Source of the DNA: Azolla pinnata
Taxonomy: Eukaryota; Streptophyta; Polypodiopsida; Salviniales; Salviniaceae
Assembly: GCA_037176905.1 (NCBI GenBank)
Contig: JBBBWG010010445.1
Span: 1-64,000 of the forward strand
Direction: 5' to 3'
Length of the DNA stretch: 64,000 nucleotides
This document shows positions 62,801-64,000 of this stretch, piece after piece. Every line of letters begins with the position of its first letter. Within the stretch, counting starts at the first letter, position 1. The translations under genes were made by a program, and so were the position numbers. The notes below the pieces were generated by a model. It made no database searches, had not been told where the DNA came from, and saw nothing but the letters and a program-made list of their open reading frames with translations.

Positions 62801-64000
62801 CGGACAAGCATAGGCGTCTGCTCAATGCATTTGTGAGGCAAAATCCTGGGTTATTGGAGAAGTCACTTTCTCTGCTATTGAAGGCTCCTAGACTGATAGA
62901 CTTCGACAATAAGAGGGCTTATTTCAAATCACGTATTAGGCATCAGCATGAGCAGCAACATTATGCTCCTTTACGTATAACAGTCAGACGAGCTTATGTC
63001 TTGGAAGATTCCTATAACCAATTGAGAATGAGAACTCCTGATGAATTGAAGGGTCGCCTTACTGTGCAATTCCAAGGAGAGGAGGGCATAGATGCTGGTG
63101 GGCTAACTAGAGAATGGTATCAGCTACTATCAAGAGTCATTTTCGATAAGGGTGCCCTTCTTTTTACAACTGTTGGCAACGAATCTTCCTTCCAACCTAA
63201 CCCAAACTCTGTCCTTCAGACGGAGCATCTGTCATACTTCAAGTTTGTGGGACGTGTGGTAGGATTCTTTAAACTTATTGGTTATGATTTCTCTTGTTGT
63301 TAAACAGGTTTTAACCAAAATATGTCTATTTTTATCAGATTTTGTGATTCATTTTCTTGGATTTTCTTTTCTTTTGTGATTGATCAGAAAATCTAAGGAA
63401 GACCAACGGAGCATCTGTCTTAGATTTTCCTTTGTCATACATTGTAACAAGACAATGCTAATTATTGCTGGACTGCATGTCTTTTTTGATCAGGTTGCCA
63501 AAGCCTTGTTTGACGGCCAGCTCTTAGATGTTTATTTCACTCGATCCTTCTATAAGCACATCCTAGGAGTGAAAGTAACTTACCATGACATTGAAGCTGT
63601 GGATCCAGACTTCTTTAAGAACTTGAAATGGGTTCTTGAGGTAATGGTCAGATTGCTAATGTCGCGCATATCTCAATACATGATTGATAATCGTTATCTT
63701 TTTTGCAGAATACTGTAAATGAGAATCTGGGCCTTACCTTCAGTATTGATGCCGATGAGGAGAAACATATCCTCTATGAAAGAACTGAGGTAACTTTTAC
63801 ATACATTCCAAACAATTGGCATGTATTATGCACACATAAATGATATTCTGAATGTAATCTATGCCTCGAAATCATCAAAGCTTGAATTGAGATTTTTAAC
63901 AATTAACTGAATATTGTAGGTTATGGATCATGAACTTGTCCCTGGAGGTAGGAATATCAGAGTTACCGAAGAGAACAAGCATGAGTATGTGGATTTGGTT
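50858..64000 (+). CDS. UPL1: UPL1/UPL2-like giant HECT E3 ubiquitin ligase, 3' end outside the window
   Basis: Twelve exons join in phase: 50858-50890, 51678-51773, 51864-52070, 52799-60601, 60674-61012, 61097-61304, 61381-61664, 61731-62047, 62127-63258, 63494-63640, 63709-63789, 63920-64000. They give 3576 residues; Arabidopsis UPL1/2 are about 3660-3680. From the N-terminus: basic start MKPRKKRGADP, armadillo-like DUF908/DUF913 regions with AQGWGGKEEGLGL-like SQGWGGKEEGLGL, a UBA domain (about 1270-1312, IVEMGFPRARAEEAM), an adjacent UIM (EEDELARALALSLGS), a KEKEKEREKDK basic run, a long Asp/Glu region (about 2090-2180), UBM-type motifs (IDPTFLEALPEDLRAEV and IDPEFLAALPPEIQAEV), and the HECT N-lobe from about 3380. 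The catalytic Cys lies in the C-lobe beyond the window. The family transfers ubiquitin through a HECT thioester. The fourth exon alone holds 2601 codons. The symbol is by family resemblance. Confidence 0.96.

Overview
This is a window of nuclear plant DNA. The evidence is intron-rich genes with clean GT-AG junctions, plant-specific families (an AML-type Mei2-like protein, a UPL1/UPL2-type HECT ligase, a Dof-related zinc finger), and many TTTAGGG-type telomeric tracts and telo-boxes. Introns are moderate (about 80 bp to 1.7 kb) and some spacers are several kb long. A land plant is safe. A non-flowering lineage (bryophyte or lycophyte) is only a guess. All exon coordinates were assembled by eye from splice signals, reading phase and remembered family sequences; no search was run.

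Layout, left to right: (1) 1-681, minus strand, the 5' part of a DUF3455 gene. (2) 3067-9554, plus, an ANTH/AP180-type clathrin adaptor in 15 exons. (3) 11160-13741, plus, a LanC-like (GCR2/GCL) protein in 6 exons. (4) 15052-16065, minus, a protein with an altered Dof-like zinc finger. (5) 16066-25130, a repeat-rich spacer with degenerate telomere repeats, several minisatellites, a 100-N gap flanked by an exact 77-bp duplicate, and one possible two-exon orphan gene (20313-22451, minus). (6) 25131-28821, minus, an alpha/beta-hydrolase with unresolved 5' end. (7) 29680-30165, a hexamer array rich in the WRKY W-box sequence, between divergent genes. (8) 30342-36077, plus, a VPS9 Rab5 exchange factor. 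(9) 37145-40958, plus, a MYST acetyltransferase of HAM1/HAM2 type. (10) 42029-45265, minus, an AML-type Mei2-like RNA-binding protein. (11) 46.5-50.8 kb, a low-complexity spacer. (12) 50858-64000, plus, a giant UPL1/2-like HECT E3 ligase that runs off the window before its catalytic cysteine.

The genes do not form a pathway. AP180 and VPS9 both belong to endocytic trafficking, MYST and Mei2-like to chromatin and RNA regulation, and UPL to ubiquitin signalling, but this looks like ordinary eukaryotic gene order. The parts least explained by known genes are non-coding: the W-box array, a 26-bp minisatellite abutting the MYST gene, a roughly 67-bp element shared by the AP180 and MYST upstream regions, and exon-derived duplications inside introns. 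The most unusual protein is the Dof-like one, which lacks the fourth canonical zinc ligand.
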